Source: Thermoplasmata archaeon
Lineage (GTDB): Archaea; Thermoplasmatota; Thermoplasmata; Thermoplasmatales; GCA-001856825
Length of the DNA: 33,992 bases
Assembly: GCA_023256475.1 (NCBI GenBank)
Contig: JAGDXP010000023.1
Coordinates: 1 to 33,992 of the forward strand
Reading direction: 5' to 3'
Notes under the pieces: model-generated
The model's input: the letters and a program-made list of their open reading frames with translations, nothing else
The model's database searches: none
Told to the model about the DNA's origin: nothing
Made by a program: the position numbers and the translations under genes
Shown here: piece after piece, positions 26,798 to 33,992 of the stretch
Numbering within the stretch: the first letter of the stretch is position 1
How the letters are laid out: each line of letters starts with the position of its first letter

Positions 26798-28878
26798 GCA
26801 CCCTGTTTTGATCTTAACAGCTTATAAACATCGTTTCTGTATTCATAAATCATAGCATTGTTTTTCATGATTTTCAGAAGCTTATCCAGAGTTTCTCTGG
26901 AAATGTTGTTTCTTTCGGCTTCCGACTCTATATCTGACAATTTGGCAAAACCGAACTGTGATTCATACCTTTCAATTATGTCTAGGACAATTGATATATC
27001 GGTTCTTTCCTTGGCACTATGACCTGTTGTCACAAGATCAATGTCGATTTTACCGTTAACTGATGCAGAATCCCTTAGGAAATATTCCATCAACCTAATT
27101 GCCCTGTTAACATCCTCTTCGCTGATTCTTTCGCTCAATCTCACCCTTGCCGAAGCCTCCGAAAGTCTTATTAAAGCTTCAAGCTGCCTTGGAGTCATTA
27201 TCATGGTTTTTGTCTCTTTAGATTGCATTCTCTTCTCTAAGTAATATTCCTTAATTTTCTGCCTTGCTTCTGGTGATAATATTGGAAAAGAATTCTTACG
27301 AGCATAAACAACATATTTCCTTATAAATTCTGGCGAAAGAAGTGGCCTATAAATAGATTTATCTATGTCCTTACCCCCAGCTATTTTCTCTCCATCGGTA
27401 TGTACATTCAAAATGTAATCTGTCATATTTTCATCTTGCTTTCCCGGTGTATCCCTGACAATGAATATTAAATCAAATCTCGAAAGCAATGATGGGGGTA
27501 GGTCAGTTTGCTCTACAATACTCATATCTTCCTGAAGACGGCCAAGTTTAGGGTTAGCCGCTCCCAAAATGGCACACCTCGACATGAGCGTAGCATTAAT
27601 TCCCGCCTTAGCTATGGTTACTGTTTGCTGTTCCATAGCTTCGTGCATTGCACTTCTATCATCTTTTTCCATTTTGTCCAGTTCATCTATTGCTGCAAGT
27701 CCTCCATCTGCTAGAACCAAAGTTCCAGCTTCCAGGGTCCATCTGCCCTCAGAAAGATCATCCTTGATTGCAGCAGCTGTTAAACCTGCCGCTGAACTTC
27801 CCTTTCCGGAAGAATATATGGATTTGGGTGCAACGTTAACGGCATACTTAAGAAGCTGTGATTTTGCCGTACCTGGATCACCTAGCAACAGAATGTGTAT
27901 TTCACCTCTTATTGTAGTGCCATCCTGGAATCTTTTTCTTATGGCTCCAAAAAGTTGAAGAGTTATGGCTTCTTTTATATGCTCCATACCATAAATCGTG
28001 GGTGCTATACTCTGTATAAGTTTTGAGTAAGGATCCGGTTCTGAAGCCATTTTCTTTATCTCTTCCTCTTCCTCATCAGTTATTTCTATCTCTTCATATT
28101 CCGTCGATTCCTTTTCAAAATAAGATGCTTCCAGAAAGATCTCGAATTGTGTGCTCATGGTGTTTCCAATGCTTCTCTGTTTTCCCCTCAATATGCCGGA
28201 AATTTTAACCCTGTCTCCAGGATTCAACTTGCCGCATAAGTCGTCCAATAGATGTACGTTAACCCTAGCTGGCTGCGTAGCACCCCTTAATAATTCCGGT
28301 TTTTCTTGAATCTCAATTAATTGGGTATCGTGGAAGACACTCTTCTCAGGAATAAATTTGAACTTTATTTTGTCTAGTTCCTTGGACTTTCCGCACAGAT
28401 AACATTCAGCGGGCTCAATTAATTTTGGACCAGGCTGTTCATATAGTCCAATTCTATGGCAATATGAACATTCATAGGCAGCCATGGTTATGGTTGGGGT
28501 TACTTCTGTGGCCCTCTTTACTATTCCATCTACCTGTAAAAATTTATTTAAATCCTCACTTCTCAAATCTCTTATTTTTTTCTCTAAATCCTGGAGTTTG
28601 GTAGTAATCCTTATGTTAATCCTATTTGCCTTATTTTCTTTGAATTCAGTAGGTAAAAATTCCTTCTGAAATACGTCCCTCAATAGTTTTAGATAGTCAT
28701 CTGGCCTCTCCAGAAAATCCAGAGCGAAGTCCCTGTTCAAGGAATCCATTTCTTCATAATTTATAATAAGGGATCGCTCCCTAGGATAGTTACCTACTAT
28801 CGAATATATTTGGGATGCCTTGAGAGTTAGCAATCTGGACCAGAGTTCCTTTATACTCTTTTCACTAAATTTCCTCAT
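26794..28878 (-). CDS. mcm: MCM replicative DNA helicase
   Basis: A 694-residue hexameric helicase that unwinds DNA at the replication fork. The N-terminal domain holds a zinc site (Cys 137, 140, 159, 162). The AAA+ core has Walker A GDPGTAKS (333-340), Walker B LADGGLAAIDEL (389-400), sensor 1 around GAANPKLG and the arginine finger in SRF (466-468). A winged-helix domain ends the protein. No intein is present. The ATG at 28878 follows a TATA-like TTAAATTA about 26 bases upstream, suggesting a leaderless transcript that also carries the DUF424 gene and folP. Confidence 0.98.
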   Translation of the reverse strand: MRKFSEKSIKELWSRLLTLKASQIYSIVGNYPRERSLIINYEEMDSLNRDFALDFLERPDDYLKLLRDVFQKEFLPTEFKENKANRINIRITTKLQDLEKKIRDLRSEDLNKFLQVDGIVKRATEVTPTITMAAYECSYCHRIGLYEQPGPKLIEPAECYLCGKSKELDKIKFKFIPEKSVFHDTQLIEIQEKPELLRGATQPARVNVHLLDDLCGKLNPGDRVKISGILRGKQRSIGNTMSTQFEIFLEASYFEKESTEYEEIEITDEEEEEIKKMASEPDPYSKLIQSIAPTIYGMEHIKEAITLQLFGAIRKRFQDGTTIRGEIHILLLGDPGTAKSQLLKYAVNVAPKSIYSSGKGSSAAGLTAAAIKDDLSEGRWTLEAGTLVLADGGLAAIDELDKMEKDDRSAMHEAMEQQTVTIAKAGINATLMSRCAILGAANPKLGRLQEDMSIVEQTDLPPSLLSRFDLIFIVRDTPGKQDENMTDYILNVHTDGEKIAGGKDIDKSIYRPLLSPEFIRKYVVYARKNSFPILSPEARQKIKEYYLEKRMQSKETKTMIMTPRQLEALIRLSEASARVRLSERISEEDVNRAIRLMEYFLRDSASVNGKIDIDLVTTGHSAKERTDISIVLDIIERYESQFGFAKLSDIESEAERNNISRETLDKLLKIMKNNAMIYEYRNDVYKLLRSKQGA

Positions 28879-29053
28879 TACAGTAGGTATTATGAACCCC
28901 TAATTTAACAGTTGTGTAACAGCACGATATCCTTTTTAAATCTGGAAAATTTTATAATTGACAACAAGCTCACCCTTTATCTCTCCGTAAGATATGGTTT
29001 ATTATAAGCCTGACAAGAAACATTTATGTAAACGCAATTATTTCGTCCTTTAA

Positions 29054-29126
29054 GCAGGTGTTGTGTAGCCTGGTAGCACAAAGGCCTTCCAAGCCTTTAG
29101 CCCGGGTTCAAATCCCGGCACCTGCA
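29054..29126 (+). tRNA. tRNA-Gly (anticodon TCC)
   Basis: A 73-base cloverleaf without intron: acceptor GCAGGTG with CACCTGC, D stem GTGT/GCAC (one wobble), anticodon stem AAGGC/GCCTT with loop CTTCCAA (anticodon TCC, glycine), T arm CCGGG-TTCAAAT-CCCGG and discriminator A. CCA is not encoded. A weak TATA-like TTTATGTAA lies about 29 bases upstream (29022-29030). Confidence 0.96.
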
Positions 29127-29249
29127 TATTTATGTGACACAATCTTAGGATGATTCATTTTCTGTGTTCGTGTCTTATCACTCTTTCTGAATATTCTCGA
29201 GGCAACTAGAATTATTAGATAGAAAATCTAGGGAGAATAAAGTAAAACG

Positions 29250-29257
29250 TTTTTAAG
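29250..29257 (+). promoter_or_regulatory. TATA-like promoter of the metallophosphoesterase gene
   Basis: TTTTTAAG is centred about 28 bases before the ATG at 29282, in the 155-base gap after tRNA-Gly. No Shine-Dalgarno sequence precedes the gene. Confidence 0.45.
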
Positions 29258-29281
29258 CCGTTATGGATATTAACGCTGAAA

Positions 29282-29944
29282 ATGCCTAAAGTTGCCTGTA
29301 TTGTATCTGACCTGCATGGGCATGAAAGAACATTGAAGTATATAGGCAATGTATCCAAAGGGAAATGCGACTATATACTGGTAGCAGGAGATATAACTTC
29401 GGCAGACTCAGGCGCATCACCAGATCCAGTATTTCAATACTTGAATAAAATCGGCATCCCAATTGTGGCTGTTCTTGGAAATAGCGATAGATTGGAGTTT
29501 ATTGAAGAATATTCAAATCTGGAAAATTTGAGATTGCTTCACTTCGATTGGGATATAATTGATAGCATTAAAATTATAGGTGTTTCAGGTATTCAGAGGC
29601 AGAATCATGGTTCCAATTATTTCCTTACAGAGGCACAGTTCTATCATGGATTGGTTAAGGTATATGAGGATGCTGGAAAACCTACCGATTTCATATTAAT
29701 GTCCCATGCACCACCTTATGGCTTTGGAGACATAACATTTGATGGAGAGCATATTGGTTCAAAAGGCTTAAGGAAATTCGATGAAATTTATTCGCCAAAA
29801 ATCCACATATGTGGACACGTCCATGAGGACAGTGGTACTTTCAATCTTGGTAAAACACTAATTATAAATCCGGGAATACAAAGGCCAGATCAACCTATCC
29901 TATTTCTGAACTTAAGTAATTTCAAAGTTGGCTATATACCTTAA
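29282..29944 (+). CDS. Calcineurin-like metallophosphoesterase
   Basis: A 220-residue phosphoesterase with all five metal-binding motifs: SDLHGHE (residues 9-15), AGDIT near 36, LGNSD near 66, SHAPP near 145 and CGHVHE near 178. This arrangement fits the small YfcE/Icc-like phosphodiesterases that act on nucleotides or phosphodiesters. TTTTTAAG (29250-29257) lies 28 bases before the ATG, implying a leaderless mRNA. It sits alone between tRNA-Gly and a convergent transporter cluster, giving no clue to the substrate. Confidence 0.92.
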   Translation: MPKVACIVSDLHGHERTLKYIGNVSKGKCDYILVAGDITSADSGASPDPVFQYLNKIGIPIVAVLGNSDRLEFIEEYSNLENLRLLHFDWDIIDSIKIIGVSGIQRQNHGSNYFLTEAQFYHGLVKVYEDAGKPTDFILMSHAPPYGFGDITFDGEHIGSKGLRKFDEIYSPKIHICGHVHEDSGTFNLGKTLIINPGIQRPDQPILFLNLSNFKVGYIP

Positions 29945-30014
29945 ATTAAATTAGAACAACAGTTTCCATTCAAAATGAATAGTTAATTCAATCATTTATC
30001 TTAACGTTGATTTT

Positions 30015-30539
30015 TCACTGGGTTACCAGAACATATTCCTCTTCCTGTTTCTTGAACAACCCCGAATAAACTCCCCACTCTATAAATATAACTTCTAGTT
30101 CGTGTAGACCTGAGGGTGAATTGAACCTTTGTATCCCATTTCTTATTAGTTCCTTTTGTAAATCTTCTAATTTGAATTTTCTCATTTTAATTGCCGTATA
30201 GAATGGCTCAATATCTTTGATTGAATCTCTTATGATTTCCTTTCTTTTTTTAATTCCAGCTTTTATAAATTCTACACCCTTCTCTGTAGTAGAAATATCT
30301 CCATTGTCCAATTTTACAAAATTTAAAAGTGAAGCAGTATAAACAATGGGCATTAAATCATCAACATCAACTTCCATTTCCTTCTCCAACATATACAGAT
30401 CTGTCTTTCCGTTAAATATATTATTTAGCGTATATAATAAACCTACCAAGTCCGCTATTCTTGAATCTGGATCTATTACTTCTTTCATCAGCATTAGCAA
30501 TATTTTCATTTCTGATATTAATTTTTCTAATTCTTTCAA
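30015..30539 (-). CDS. AAA-associated domain protein next to a NitT/TauT-type importer
   Basis: A 174-residue soluble protein resembling the AAA-associated C-terminal domain, which in other organisms is fused to ATPases of nitrate/taurine-type importers. Supporting points are DLYMLEKEMEVDVDDLMPIV, the LxFVKLDNGDISTTEKG segment, and the C-terminal FIEWGVYSGLFKK. Here it is a separate gene just downstream of the fused permease, the stand-alone form of that domain. It could regulate the transporter. The start is uncertain: the first possible codon is TTG at 30539, 21 bases after the permease stop, and an ATG is at 30509. No DNA-binding motif is evident. Confidence 0.72.
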   Translation of the reverse strand: MKELEKLISEMKILLMLMKEVIDPDSRIADLVGLLYTLNNIFNGKTDLYMLEKEMEVDVDDLMPIVYTASLLNFVKLDNGDISTTEKGVEFIKAGIKKRKEIIRDSIKDIEPFYTAIKMRKFKLEDLQKELIRNGIQRFNSPSGLHELEVIFIEWGVYSGLFKKQEEEYVLVTQ

Positions 30540-30560
30540 AATTAAGAACAGGTAAAGATA

Positions 30561-32192
30561 TTATGCAGCATAAATGCCCTCTTCAGCCACATATTTCTTT
30601 CTCGCCAAATCCATTAGATGCTTTGTGAATAACAGAGAATATAACACAACTACTATGGAGAAGATAAACGACGACCATGCTGCTATCTGTATATTTCCTT
30701 GCAAGGTTGCCTGTGAAATATATTTCATTAGACCAACCTTTACCTCCAAGTTCTTGTCTCCTATTATATTTGGCCAGTATTCACCTATCATTAATCCTCC
30801 CCATGCACTGTTTATGGTAGATGTTATCCCTGATATTAAGTAAGGGAATGTTCCAGGTAATATTATATACCTTAATTTTTGGAAGAAATTCATTTGAAAA
30901 TTCTCCATTACATCAAAATATTCGCTGGGGAAGGCCTTCAGTCCCATCCAGAATGAATACAGCACATAGTAGAAAGTACTTATAAAGCCAATTGAAAGAA
31001 CATATATCTCAGTAGTTAGAATTCCGAAATAGTGCAACACAAATGGATATGTAATACCGAATACGATTGGAAAATAAATAGGTGGTGGGAATGCACTGAA
31101 TGTCTGAATTATTGGAACTAATATAGCTTCTCCACGCTTGTGCATTGCTAAATAATAACCTACAAGAACTGCAAAAACTAATGAAATTATTGCAATTATG
31201 GCTATTCTGATATAATCAAAGAGCATATTAAGGAGGATGAATGGAGTTAGGGAAAGGAGATAATCCCAAGTCACAGAGGGTATCGAGATAACCAATTTTA
31301 TGGAATAATACAAGATCAGAATGAATACAAAAATTGCAATAACTCCTGGAATATACTTTACCCAATTGTATCCATGTTCCTCTTTTTCAAATATCTCTTC
31401 CTCTGGGACATTATTTCTGAATCTATAGTATCTCGCTAACCTACTTAGAGGGGTCACGGTTATAGAAGATATAACCCTTGTAGTTTGTTTCAAATTGATT
31501 CTACCCCTTCTTAATATAGGTGCATCAGTATCCACGGTGTACTTCGCAACTGCGTATTTGCTAAATTCCCTTAATAAATATACTGATATTGCAATTATTA
31601 TGGCCATTATTAACAATGAGTAATAAACGTATGTTATCTCATTCCTGGAATAGAAATAAACTATAACGGATCCTATGCCGAATGTTTCATACTGGTGAAC
31701 GCCTATTGAAAATACTTCACTCACCGTAATATAGAAGAATGCATCCGCAAAACTTGGGAATAAGTTGGCAGCAATCCTAGGGATAGAAAATGGTATGTAA
31801 ATATATTTCAATTTCTCTCCAAGGGTAAAATTGTAGTTTTCGCCCACCTCGACCATTTCATTTGGGACGGTTTTGTAGGCTTGATATTCCCCCATCCATA
31901 TATTCCAAACCACTGCAGTAAATACAAGAAAATCGGCTGCCAGTTCAACACCTAAAATTCCTCCTATGGCATTGACGAAAAGTACCAGAACTATTGGAAA
32001 GAATGATATTACTGGGACAGACTCAAAAATTTCATTCAATGGAATATAAATGTTCTCAAATATCTTGCTTTTGATCGCTGCATATGATAATAACCATCCA
32101 GAGGTTATTGACAGCAATATGATTCCAAATACTCTTAATGTAGTTACAATTGCCGCAAAGATTATAATTTCAGTAACATACAATAAATTCAC
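30561..32192 (-). CDS. Fused ABC permease, NitT/TauT (anion) type
   Basis: A 543-residue membrane protein made of two similar permease halves of five to six helices each, separated by a soluble linker near residues 230-280. Each half has an ATPase-coupling loop: GENYNFTLGEKLKYIYIPFS near residue 117 and MENFQMNFFQKLRYIILPG near 430. This doubled permease is the type annotated as an archaeal anion transporter. The start is a GTG overlapping the ATPase stop (GTGA), with AGGGGG just upstream acting as ribosome site. The substrate is unknown, and no binding protein is encoded beside it. Confidence 0.85.
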   Translation of the reverse strand: MNLLYVTEIIIFAAIVTTLRVFGIILLSITSGWLLSYAAIKSKIFENIYIPLNEIFESVPVISFFPIVLVLFVNAIGGILGVELAADFLVFTAVVWNIWMGEYQAYKTVPNEMVEVGENYNFTLGEKLKYIYIPFSIPRIAANLFPSFADAFFYITVSEVFSIGVHQYETFGIGSVIVYFYSRNEITYVYYSLLIMAIIIAISVYLLREFSKYAVAKYTVDTDAPILRRGRINLKQTTRVISSITVTPLSRLARYYRFRNNVPEEEIFEKEEHGYNWVKYIPGVIAIFVFILILYYSIKLVISIPSVTWDYLLSLTPFILLNMLFDYIRIAIIAIISLVFAVLVGYYLAMHKRGEAILVPIIQTFSAFPPPIYFPIVFGITYPFVLHYFGILTTEIYVLSIGFISTFYYVLYSFWMGLKAFPSEYFDVMENFQMNFFQKLRYIILPGTFPYLISGITSTINSAWGGLMIGEYWPNIIGDKNLEVKVGLMKYISQATLQGNIQIAAWSSFIFSIVVVLYSLLFTKHLMDLARKKYVAEEGIYAA

Positions 32193-32986
32193 CCCCTAAC
32201 ATTGGAGGATGAACCTAGGTAAGTGTAAAGTTGATCCAACATCCTGTTAAATTCATCACTTCTAGGATTTCTGGGCCTCGGTAAATTCACCTCTATCTTT
32301 GCAACCACAGTAGCTGGCATATTATTCAATATGAAAATCTCATCAGAGAGCTCCAGCACTTCGGTTAGATTATGAGATACTAAAACTACTGCCTTCAGAT
32401 TTGTTTCTGGATTAAATAGAATGTTATAGATATCCTGCCTTAGACCTTCTGCAGTCAATTCGTCCAAATGTGCAAATGGTTCGTCCATTAACAGCATTAG
32501 TGGTTCTGCAGCTAGTGCTCTGGCAATAGATACCCTTTGCCTCATACCACCGCTCATTTCCTTTGGATAAAGGTCCTCAAATCCCTGTAAACCTACCATT
32601 TCAAGAGCTTTCCTTGCCCTGTAATTTTCCTCTTCCTCTGTCAGATTCTTTGATTTCAGAGAGATTTTAACATTCTCTAAAGCGGTCATCCATGGGAATG
32701 TAACTATTGATTGATGTATTAAAACAATCTGAGGATTGGGTTTTGTTATCCTTTTACCTCTAAGATAAATATTACCTGAATCTGGCTTTAGAAATCCGCC
32801 TAATAATCTCAAAAATGTAGATTTACCTATTCCTGAACGACCAATAACTGATACAAATCTATTTTCATTAATAGATAAATTGATGTTCTCAAAGACTTTA
32901 TAACCGTTTTCATAGGTAAAATTGAGATTCTCAACTCTCATGATTTCATTAAGCTGATTCTCGTGGGAATTATTATTTAAAGTCAT
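32189..32986 (-). CDS. ABC transporter ATP-binding protein, NitT/TauT type
   Basis: A 265-residue ABC ATPase. Walker A is GRSGIGKST, the signature reads MSGGMRQRV (Met-Arg variant typical of nitrate/taurine/sulfonate systems), Walker B is LLMDEPFAHLD and the switch histidine is in VSHN. I choose the ATG at 32986, preceded by AGGGGG at about seven bases, because a TATA-like sequence at 33054-33067 places the RNA start near 33034. The frame extends upstream to a TTG at 33040, and the ABC domain itself would allow an ATG at 32941. It is first in a three-gene unit. Confidence 0.88.
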   Translation of the reverse strand: MTLNNNSHENQLNEIMRVENLNFTYENGYKVFENINLSINENRFVSVIGRSGIGKSTFLRLLGGFLKPDSGNIYLRGKRITKPNPQIVLIHQSIVTFPWMTALENVKISLKSKNLTEEEENYRARKALEMVGLQGFEDLYPKEMSGGMRQRVSIARALAAEPLMLLMDEPFAHLDELTAEGLRQDIYNILFNPETNLKAVVLVSHNLTEVLELSDEIFILNNMPATVVAKIEVNLPRPRNPRSDEFNRMLDQLYTYLGSSSNVRG

Positions 32987-33053
32987 GCAGTTTCCCCCTA
33001 AATTATATTTATTGCCGCATATTATTCTCTGGAACTTCAAACATTAGGAATTT

Positions 33054-33067
33054 ATCTTATATAAGAT
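33054..33067 (-). promoter_or_regulatory. Palindromic TATA region of the importer operon
   Basis: ATCTTATATAAGAT is a perfect 14-base palindrome whose centre TTATATAA is a TATA box. Transcription would start about 26 bases on, near 33034, leaving a leader of about 48 bases before the ATG at 32986. A repressor bound at the palindrome would block TBP, but that is inference. Confidence 0.5.
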
Positions 33068-33480
33068 TTTACTAAGTACCATTATTATTTTAATAGTGAA
33101 ATGATTTTTGAGAACTTTTGATAATAATCGAAACAGCACTTAGATGTGGAAGATCTCCGTCACCGAGACGAAACATTGAGAAAATCTTAGATTTTGTGTA
33201 ATAATTTAATTAAAACCTCACCTTGATTAATCAAGCTGTGGATATTTTCCCATGAAAATTTTTATTTAATAAACATCATTATGACTTCCTCATTATATAA
33301 AGAGCCTTAGAAACCAATTCCGATACAAACAAATCATAAAGATACTCACATTTTCAATTTCCATGCTCATCAATCAACGTAGATTGATAAGTTTTAGTGA
33401 AATTTATTTCATGAAAATAACTTCTAAAAACCACTCTCATTCCCAGTGGAATCCCACATTTTTATAAAACGGATACGACA
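33068..33480. other. Gap upstream of the importer, no gene seen
   Basis: About 410 bases of AT-rich sequence without a convincing reading frame. It contains one clear small hairpin, ATCAATC-AACGTA-GATTGAT (33369-33388), and a near-palindrome TTATTTCATGAAAATAA around 33405-33421. I see no transposase remnant, tRNA or repeat array. Confidence 0.5.
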
Positions 33481-33630
33481 TTTATATCATTATTCTCCGC
33501 CTAACTCATAATAGCATGATATGATCAACGGGCCCGAGGGGATTAGTATCTTTATTGGTCTTCAATCGTATCATGACTCATTGTAAATCTAACGAATTCT
33601 AGTTCCAATTGTTAATAACAATTATTTTAT
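33481..33630 (+). ncRNA. Candidate structured small RNA (speculative)
   Basis: A GC-rich patch in an AT-rich gap. TATA-like TTTATATC (33481-33488) would start RNA near 33511. Just after that, CATGATA (33515-33521) can pair with TATCATG (33569-33575), enclosing the self-complementary CGGGCCCG (33529-33536) and a small ATTG-GTCTT-CAAT hairpin (33554-33566). Further on, AATTGTT-AAT-AACAATT (33607-33623) followed by ATTTTAT resembles a termination hairpin. It matches no RNA family I know; it is not a tRNA, since the enclosed length and arms do not fit. The pairing is seen; that it is a gene is inference. Confidence 0.3.
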
Positions 33631-33773
33631 AATTAGTTGGTAAATCCAAACTTACCAGAATTTTCCAGATAAGGTTTTAGAATTGGAATTGATTTGATAT
33701 TGACGATTGGTGATCTTCTTTGGTAGGAACCTATATACTTAACAAGAATTGGAAAGAAGAAATTGAAAACATA

Positions 33774-33992
33774 ATGAGGAGTTACCTCACAGTAAGTTAT
33801 TACACAAAGTATACAGTGAATTACACCAGTCAAGGTCCTTACTATTTACCTAAACACAACATTGAGCCATTCACTGTAGTCATAGGCATAGACATAGATT
33901 CAGAGCATGAAGAGAAATATTTAGGGGAATTTTTGAATGTTATAAAAGATGTATTGAGAAGGAGCCCTGTCATCAGTCTCATGAGAGTTAAG
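33774..33992 (+). CDS. Unidentified reading frame, 3' end beyond the window
   Basis: Seventy-three codons are open from the ATG at 33774 to the last base, and the frame continues upstream without a stop to a TTG at 33720, giving about 91 codons. The predicted protein begins MRSYLTVSYYTKYTVNYT and later has FTVVIGIDIDSEHEEKYLGEF and FLNVIKDVLRR, with alternating strand-like and helix-like segments that look like real protein. A TATA-like CTATATACTT lies at 33731-33740, which would fit a short leader before the ATG. No family was recognised. The gene is truncated by the window edge, so coding is probable but not certain. Confidence 0.5.
   Translation, partial: MRSYLTVSYYTKYTVNYTSQGPYYLPKHNIEPFTVVIGIDIDSEHEEKYLGEFLNVIKDVLRRSPVISLMRVK

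Noticed and set aside
33511-33580. tRNA or tRNA remnant at the GC-rich patch
   Set aside because: The outer stem has seven pairs as in a tRNA, but only 47 bases are enclosed and no D arm, anticodon arm or TTC loop can be placed.
33633-33833. A 66-codon minus-strand frame near the window's end
   Set aside because: It overlaps the plus-strand frame that stays open to the window edge and looks more protein-like; no ribosome site or family pattern.
33774-33992. Resemblance of the truncated frame to 6-pyruvoyl-tetrahydropterin synthase-like proteins (His-Asn then a strand and helix)
   Set aside because: Only a few residues match, the key upstream histidines are not seen, and the gene is incomplete.

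Overview
The window is AT-rich archaeal DNA, most likely chromosome of a member of the Thermoplasmata (Thermoplasmatales-like). The evidence is PolD large subunit, MCM, PCNA, Rpo7/Spt4, eukaryote-type ribosomal proteins S24e and S27ae, archaeal GTP-dependent dephospho-CoA kinase, FtsZ plus SepF as the division system, an intron-containing tRNA-Tyr, and a TPP riboswitch, which in archaea is known mainly from this lineage. I did not try to name a genus. No insertion sequence, integrase, CRISPR array or clear horizontally acquired island is visible. Most of it is compact core genome.

Layout. 1-4338 (+): end of a HIT-family gene, class II fumarase, then an information-processing cluster (rpo7, spt4, dephospho-CoA kinase, rps24e, rps27ae, PCNA). 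4335-5766 (-): two family 2 glycosyltransferases. 5823-7146 (+): a degenerate phosphoglucose/phosphomannose isomerase-like protein and a roadblock-type protein. 7148-15462 (-): PolD large subunit, GPN-loop GTPase, ftsZ, a four-helix membrane protein translationally linked to ftsZ, methionyl-tRNA synthetase and a PHP phosphoesterase. 15563-19740 (-): a TPP-riboswitch-controlled thiamine ABC importer (thiB, fused thiP, thiQ) with rnhB behind it. 19872-25440 (+): IMP dehydrogenase, a TPR-like protein, sepF and a K+-independent H+-pyrophosphatase, with tRNA-Tyr on the opposite strand. 25435-28878 (-): mcm, a DUF424 gene and dihydropteroate synthase. 29054-29944 (+): tRNA-Gly and a metallophosphoesterase. 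30015-33060 (-): an ABC importer of the NitT/TauT type with a fused permease and a separate AAA-associated protein, but no binding-protein gene. 33061-33992: about 650 bases without a gene, holding a possible structured RNA, then the start of an unidentified reading frame cut by the window edge.

Two expression styles recur. First genes of transcripts usually have a TATA-like element 24-30 bases before the start codon, implying leaderless mRNA (ftsZ, guaB, polD2, metG, the metallophosphoesterase). Internal genes overlap the previous stop (ATGA, GTGA or TTGA) or carry a Shine-Dalgarno sequence (the membrane gene after ftsZ, and thiB, whose ribosome site lies in the riboswitch). TTG or GTG starts occur in several coupled genes (rnhB, DUF424, thiQ, the fused permease).

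Points most worth a second look are the small membrane gene locked to ftsZ, the catalytically degenerate isomerase-like protein, the importer lacking a binding protein, and the possible small RNA near 33515. None of these is proven to be a new system from sequence reading alone.
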